A stretch of DNA of 36,791 nucleotides. It comes from Deltaproteobacteria bacterium. Lineage in GTDB: Bacteria; Desulfobacterota; Desulfarculia; Adiutricales; Adiutricaceae. A model generated the notes under the pieces. That model was not told where the DNA came from. It was given only the letters and a program-made list of their open reading frames with translations, and did not search any database. The stretch spans positions 1 to 36,791 of the forward strand of contig JAIROO010000316.1 of the NCBI GenBank assembly GCA_031257535.1, written 5' to 3'. The position numbers were made by a program, and so were the translations under genes. Of the stretch, positions 32,698 through 36,791 are shown piece after piece; the stretch's first letter is position 1; each line of letters opens with the position of its first letter.

Positions 32698-33585
32698 TCA
32701 TAACGTCGCCTGGGAGTCAATAACTTCCGCCACGTCCGCCGCTCCCACGACGGGGAAATTTTCTTTGACCGCTTCCTCTGGTTGCAGATACTGCCAGATT
32801 TTATGCCGGATCCAACCAAATTCGGCCGAGCCGCGGCTGCCTTGCCGGGGCCGATTGAGCTTAATGTTGACCAGTTCCGTTATCCGGCCTGGGTTAGTCC
32901 CCATAACCGCGATCCGATCGGCTAAGTAGACCGCCTCGTCTATGGCGTGGGTGACAAAGACAATGGTTTTGCCCGTTTTTTCCCACAGCTCTAAAAGCTC
33001 GTCTTGGAGGGTCTCCCGGGTTTGGGCGTCCAAGGCGGCGAAGGGCTCGTCCATTAACAAAACCTCAGGATCAAAAGCCAAGGCTCGGGCGATGGCCACC
33101 CTTTGCTTCATGCCCCCGCTTAGCTCGTGGGGGTAACGATTAGCGAAATTGGTTAGGCCCACTAGCTCCAGGTAGTGGCCACTGATGGCTCGTCTTTCGG
33201 TTTTAGGCACCTTTTTTATGGTTAAGCCAAACTCCACGTTGGCCTGGACCGTGAGCCAAGGAAAGAGCGCGTAGGCCTGCATGACGAAACCGCGGTCCAT
33301 GGCCGGGCCAGTGATAACTCGGCCGTCGATCCGAATCTCGCCCCCAGAATTGGGGATTAAGCCAGCCAAGAGATCGAGCATGGTGGATTTGCCGCAGCCA
33401 GAGGGTCCCACCAAGGTCAGGAACTCGCCGGCGTAGACGTCTAAGTTAACGTCCTTTAAAACCACGAAGTCGTCGTAACCGCCGCCGTTCTCCTTTTTGA
33501 CTCGGTATATTTTTTGAATGTCGCGGACTTCAATCTTGGTCGTCTGTCTAGCCGCGTTTGTTGCGGAATCGGTCGTCGAATCCAT
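32698..33585 (-). CDS. ABC transporter ATPase, SsuB/TauB/NrtD type
   Basis: A 295-residue nucleotide-binding subunit. Walker A is GPSGCGKS (about 60-67), the Q loop is VMQAYALFPWLTV, the signature is LSGGMKQR, Walker B is VLLMDEPFAALD and the H loop is VTHAIDEA. The C-terminal extension after about 235 is longer than in minimal SsuB. It energises the permease pair that follows and, being the only ABC ATPase in the window, might also serve the permeases at 9638-11509. It is the first gene of the large minus-strand block, with about 1.2 kb of non-coding sequence upstream. Confidence 0.93.
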   Translation of the reverse strand: MDSTTDSATNAARQTTKIEVRDIQKIYRVKKENGGGYDDFVVLKDVNLDVYAGEFLTLVGPSGCGKSTMLDLLAGLIPNSGGEIRIDGRVITGPAMDRGFVMQAYALFPWLTVQANVEFGLTIKKVPKTERRAISGHYLELVGLTNFANRYPHELSGGMKQRVAIARALAFDPEVLLMDEPFAALDAQTRETLQDELLELWEKTGKTIVFVTHAIDEAVYLADRIAVMGTNPGRITELVNIKLNRPRQGSRGSAEFGWIRHKIWQYLQPEEAVKENFPVVGAADVAEVIDSQATL

Positions 33586-34362
33586 TTAGCCACCTTCGAA
33601 TAATTTTCCCGAATCGTTTTACCTGATCGGGACAAAATATGGCCCAAATGACTTTTTGGTTATATTTTGAGTGGGTTTTTGTTAAATATTGGCGAAAAGG
33701 CGTATATTTAAGAATTGGTCCTTAAAACCCTAAAAAATCCAAAATAAATTGGATCTTTTTTAGATTTCGCCGATTTATGACCGGTATTTTCGAGGGGAAA
33801 TTTAACAACTACAACAGTGGCGAGAGCTATGGCGAGCGAAGAAAGCGCTGGAGAAACGACTGGACCTGGGCCTTATGAGCCAACCCAGAGAATTCAGCTG
33901 AAAGATTTTTAAGTTTCGCGAATTCATAAAAAACTCCAAAAGGAAACCTTCGACTTTTGTCGAGGACGGAATTTAGGTTCCCGAAGGCCAGCCGCGCCGG
34001 CTTAAAAATATAAAATGTCCGTTAGGACCTTAGTTCTTTTTCTTTTGGGAACGTCGTTGCCCAAGGCGTTTGACTAAGAGCCGCGTGGCCTTTTTAGCGG
34101 CGCCCTTTTTGGCTTTTTGAGCTTAAAAGGTTCTCGCTTAAAGCGGCCTTAAAACGTTTTTTTGGGCTTTTAGCCAAATAAGCAAAGCCAGGCGGCCCTT
34201 CGCTTGGCCCTTATAAAGCCACCAAATAAACTCTTAAAAGCCATAAAACATTACGCGCGAGTAATTGACCGTTAAGCCTTAGAAATCAAAAAATAAAGAT
34301 AAAAAAAACTTTTAGTCAAAAGGGGACACGAAAAAATAATCACAAAAAACCATTAAACGCAA
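33586..34362. other. Non-coding region upstream of the large operon
   Basis: Nearly 800 bases without a convincing gene. Just before the ATPase gene is an imperfect palindrome, CCCGAATC...GATCGGG (33608-33631), which could be an operator or leader hairpin. Bases 34060-34200 contain Lys/Arg/Ala-rich broken frames on the minus strand, without a continuous gene, possibly a decayed remnant. The operon promoter is expected between about 33640 and 33760. Confidence 0.4.
33659..33685 (-). promoter_or_regulatory. Possible sigma-70-type promoter of the large operon
   Basis: On the minus strand TTAACA (33685-33680) and TATAAC (33664-33659) resemble -35 and -10 boxes, with a 15-base spacer shorter than the optimal 17. 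They lie 75-100 bases before the ATPase start codon. The match is modest, and the surrounding AT-richness makes chance likely. Confidence 0.22.
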
Positions 34363-34402
34363 AAAGGCCGGATATATTCAAAAATGAACACATCCGGCCT
34401 TT
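34363..34402 (-). terminator. Rho-independent terminator downstream of the beta-propeller gene
   Basis: AAAGGCCGGAT (34363-34373) and ATCCGGCCTTT (34392-34402) form a perfect 11-bp stem around an 18-base loop. On the minus strand it is followed by TTTGCG, giving a U-run. It is about 380 bases past the beta-propeller stop codon, correctly oriented to separate that transcript from the large operon. Confidence 0.7.
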
Positions 34403-34784
34403 AAGTTTATTAATCAGCCAAATAATTAATTTTTATATTTAAGAAAATCGCGTCACCATTAAAAGCCTTAAGCTTTAAGCCCTAAGCTCTTTTCAGCGAC
34501 AGAGAGAAATTACCAAACCCCTTTGGGTTTGTCAATGTTTTTTTTGTTTTTGGCCAAATAATTTTCTTGACAAAATTGATAGCGACCTTAAGGACGGCCC
34601 CGCTGGGAAAGTCGCTCCGCTGAAAAAGTCGCCCCGCTGAAAAAGTCCTTCCGCTGGCAAAGTCGCTCCACTGGTAAAGTCCTCACGCTGGTAGTCCTTC
34701 CGCTGGTAAAGTCCTTCCGCTGGCAAAGTCGTTCTACTGGAAAAAGTAGTTAAGGGGCTTTCGCTAGCGTTTAGCTCCCCTAAT
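34403..34784. other. 3' region of the beta-propeller gene
   Basis: About 380 bases between the beta-propeller stop and its terminator. About 150 bases are a nine-unit minisatellite (34601-34750). A 100-residue frame at 34532-34834 crosses it but is repeat-driven and overlaps the real gene, so it is not called. Nothing else was recognised. Confidence 0.45.
34601..34750. repeat. Nine-unit 17-bp tandem repeat
   Basis: Consensus CGCTGGYAAAGTCSYTC. Units start at 34601, 34618, 34635, 34652, 34669, 34686, 34701, 34718 and 34735; all are 17 bases except one of 15. It lies 35 bases past the end of the beta-propeller gene. There are no spacers, so it is a minisatellite and not a CRISPR. Confidence 0.85.
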
Positions 34785-36143
34785 CTACGAGGGCTCTTGG
34801 ATCTTAAAGATTTCAAAGGAGTTGCCGCCAACAAAACCAGGCGTTTTGGCCGCCTTATCGACTCCGCCTTGGCTAGTTAAGCCTAAAAACTGGCCATTTC
34901 GCGAGACGTCTAAACCCACTGGCCTGGGACAAACCTTTTTCCTTTCCACGACTTTAAAGGAGTCGAGGTCAACCCGGACTAGTTCGCCTTGGCCGTGGAG
35001 GACCGCGTACAGACTTTTTTCGTGAGGGGATAAGGCCACGGTTCGAGGTAAGGACCCCACAAATAGGCTGTCGCCTTTGGGACCAGAGACTAGTCGCTTA
35101 GGACTGTCTTTAAGGCTGTCTAAGGCCGCGGCTAGGTTAACCCGGTTGACGGTCCCTTCCCGCGAGTCGCTAGAGTAGAGGTTACCCTTGGAATCCACGA
35201 CTAGATGCCGCGGGGAGGGGGAAAAATCCGTAAAGCCGCCCTCATACTCGCCATTGGGCATTGAAAACACGGCCACCCCGCCCCCGGACATCCGGCCAAC
35301 TAAAAGGTTCAGGCCATCTGGGGTAAAGACCGTGCCCCTTAAACAATGACCGCAGTTTTTGTCGCGGTTACCACCTATATTGGCTGTATTTAGTTTAGGT
35401 TCCACCACCAGTCGTTTTACGTAGGCGAATTTTGCCGCGTCCCCAGAGCTAATGTCCATGAGACCAATCGTATTGTCCCCCCAGTGGGTGACGGCCAAAA
35501 GCGCGCCATCTGGGGAGACGGCCACCATCTTGGGTAAGGGGCCAGTTGGCATGACCCGGACGATTTGGTCGATTCGCGTGTCGATAATGGCCATAGCTGA
35601 GGGGTCGGAGGCCCGGTGGTCAAAGTCGCGGCGATAATAGGGCGCGAAAAAATAGCGCCCGTCTTTGGAGAAGGTTCCTTCCACGGGTTTACCCGAAAAA
35701 ACGTTTAAGTTATTTTTGCGGCTATAGTATTGGTAGTCAAAAACCGTGGTTTCGCCATTTTTAAAAAGGTTGGCGTTCGCGGCCGTAAAGATATGGGGAA
35801 TGACCGCGATTTTTTTGAGATCCGGTAAAGAGTAGACCAAGGTCGCCAGGCCCTCTAAGGCGTTAACGTAAATTTTGGTTCCGTCGGGATAAAAATTGAT
35901 GGATTTCGGGGAAATAACGTCCTCGTCTTTAATCGCGTTGGCCTGAAGGACTTGCCTTAATCGCGGCGAGTAACGCTGCCCCGCCGGGATCAAGGTTCCG
36001 GTCTCGTCCTTGTAAGGGGCCGGAGGACTAGCGGCGGACGAGCTAGACGGGCTTAAGAAAGCTATAAGGACCCAAAGAACGGCCAAGGTTAAGCCAAGGA
36101 ATTGGCTAAAACCGGCGCGGGGGACTATGGTTAAGCGTCTCAA
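34785..36143 (-). CDS. Secreted YVTN-type beta-propeller protein
   Basis: A 452-residue protein starting at TTG with AAGGAG six bases upstream. A signal peptide (LTLAVLWVLIAFLSPSSSSAAS) precedes repeated blades such as MVAVSPDGALLAVTHWGDNTI, GTVFTPDGLNLLVGRMSGG and TVALSPHEKSLYAVLHGQGE, typical of YncE/YVTN seven-bladed propellers. One loop carries NCGHCLRG, a CxxC-type pair that could bind a metal or form a disulfide. It is probably periplasmic, binding a ligand or protein partner. It is separated from the large operon by a terminator and over 1 kb, so a shared role is not implied. Confidence 0.82.
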   Translation of the reverse strand: MRRLTIVPRAGFSQFLGLTLAVLWVLIAFLSPSSSSAASPPAPYKDETGTLIPAGQRYSPRLRQVLQANAIKDEDVISPKSINFYPDGTKIYVNALEGLATLVYSLPDLKKIAVIPHIFTAANANLFKNGETTVFDYQYYSRKNNLNVFSGKPVEGTFSKDGRYFFAPYYRRDFDHRASDPSAMAIIDTRIDQIVRVMPTGPLPKMVAVSPDGALLAVTHWGDNTIGLMDISSGDAAKFAYVKRLVVEPKLNTANIGGNRDKNCGHCLRGTVFTPDGLNLLVGRMSGGGVAVFSMPNGEYEGGFTDFSPSPRHLVVDSKGNLYSSDSREGTVNRVNLAAALDSLKDSPKRLVSGPKGDSLFVGSLPRTVALSPHEKSLYAVLHGQGELVRVDLDSFKVVERKKVCPRPVGLDVSRNGQFLGLTSQGGVDKAAKTPGFVGGNSFEIFKIQEPS

Positions 36144-36791
36144 TTTTGTCTCCTTAATTAAGGGTGGGGGGGCGATACCTATACCTATCTTTATTGGCGA
36201 CAGCGGCTATTAGGGTTCCTAAGTTCTATGGCTCCCCTTTTGTTCGGCTTTTTTGGCTCTTTCTTCCGCCTCTAACGATAGGAGATTAATTTTTCGAAAA
36301 GCCACCGCCCAAAAAAACGCCAAAAAGAATATGGGCGGGAGCCTTCCTTTGTCTCTCATTGGCTGAAGTTCTAAGTATGAATTGAATAACGAGCCACGTC
36401 AACCACGAACTACAGGCTTTTTCCAGCGAATGGGGATATGAGAAGTTTTGGGGTAGCTTTTTCGGCCGTTGGCTATTTTTTGGCTGAAATAGTTTGACTT
36501 TAAAGGCGAAGAGGATCCAGAGATAAGCTCTAGAGCTCCGAAATATAGGCGTTATCTTGGGAGTCTACTGGAAAAACCTCCATATAGGGGCAAAAAACTA
36601 TGGTATATTGGAATATTTTGTCATGAGTGGCGAGGCTTTTAGATCTTTTTAAGGAGTAATGGACCTTATGGACGGTGGGGGAGAGCCAAAAACGTAATTA
36701 GCGCGCGCGATGGAGAGGCGTCGGACAATTCATTTTTATAAAATCTTTCGCAGAAAACCGGTAGACTTTAGTCTAGCGGATGAATGCGTTT
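36144..36791. other. Right-end region with no recognised gene
   Basis: About 650 bases. It should contain the promoter of the beta-propeller gene. Only tiny frames are present, such as a 12-codon one after AAGGAG near 36660, which is not supported. Nothing else was seen. Confidence 0.4.

Noticed and set aside
13539-33585. A hidden nifH-like reductase gene
   Set aside because: No frame in the block has the NifH P-loop pattern (GKGGIGKS) or the paired cluster cysteines; the only P-loop seen is in the ABC ATPase.
34532-34834. A 100-residue frame with LPAEGL/TSGAT repeats
   Set aside because: It is produced by the 17-bp tandem array, whose period is not a multiple of three, and it overlaps the end of the beta-propeller gene; no ribosome site or homology.
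36660-36700. A 12-codon frame after AAGGAG near the right end
   Set aside because: Too short and without any leader-peptide context inside the window.

Overview
The window looks like a chromosomal segment from an anaerobic Gram-negative bacterium. A TonB-dependent outer-membrane receptor and several lipoprotein signals point to an outer membrane. ATP-driven, presumably oxygen-sensitive iron-sulfur reductases point to anaerobic life. The LL-diaminopimelate aminotransferase route for lysine and cell wall fits Desulfobacterota (old Deltaproteobacteria) among others. This placement is an inference; no rRNA or other marker is present. Coding regions are moderately GC-rich, while intergenic DNA is T/A-rich and carries many small degenerate tandem repeats.

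Layout. Positions 1-3258 hold unrelated housekeeping or accessory genes: the 3' end of an AMP-forming acyl-CoA ligase, dapL, a small LRAT/NlpC-P60-like protein and an ADP-ribosylglycohydrolase. A tRNA-Cys(GCA) lies at 3759-3830 with a terminator downstream, followed by a DUF5329-like exported protein. From 5300 to 11509, all on the minus strand, come an OprC-like copper-type TonB receptor, a histidine-rich periplasmic binding protein and two SsuC-type permeases. At 11979-13406 lies a DHA2-type MFS exporter. Positions 34785-36143 encode a secreted beta-propeller protein.

The core of the window is a minus-strand block from 33585 down to 13539. In transcription order it encodes an SsuB-type ABC ATPase, two SsuC-type permeases, an activator ATPase fused to a 2-hydroxyacyl-CoA-dehydratase-like (HGD-D) domain, a double-cubane-cluster-type protein (DCCP-A), a stand-alone activator ATPase, two more DCCP-like proteins (B and C), five tandem paralogous NMT1/SsuA-type binding proteins, a NifK-like and a NifD-like protein, and a cysteine synthase. 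The cysteine synthase GTG start overlaps the NifD-like stop codon (GTGA). The NifDK-like pair keeps all six P-cluster cysteine positions and an equivalent of NifD Cys275. The three DCCP-like proteins share exactly six cysteines, the number needed to ligate an [Fe8S9] double cubane. No NifH-type iron protein is encoded in the window.

Working model (inference): the ABC system, served by five binding proteins, imports a family of small organosulfur or related compounds. Activator ATPases drive low-potential electrons into double-cubane proteins, and possibly onward to the NifDK-like enzyme. Reductive cleavage would release sulfide, which the coupled cysteine synthase captures. The copper-type receptor and histidine-rich binding protein to the left may be a companion metal or metal-chelate uptake route. 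The combination of a nitrogenase-like component 1, DCCPs, their activators, a multi-receptor ABC importer and CysK is the most unusual feature of the window.
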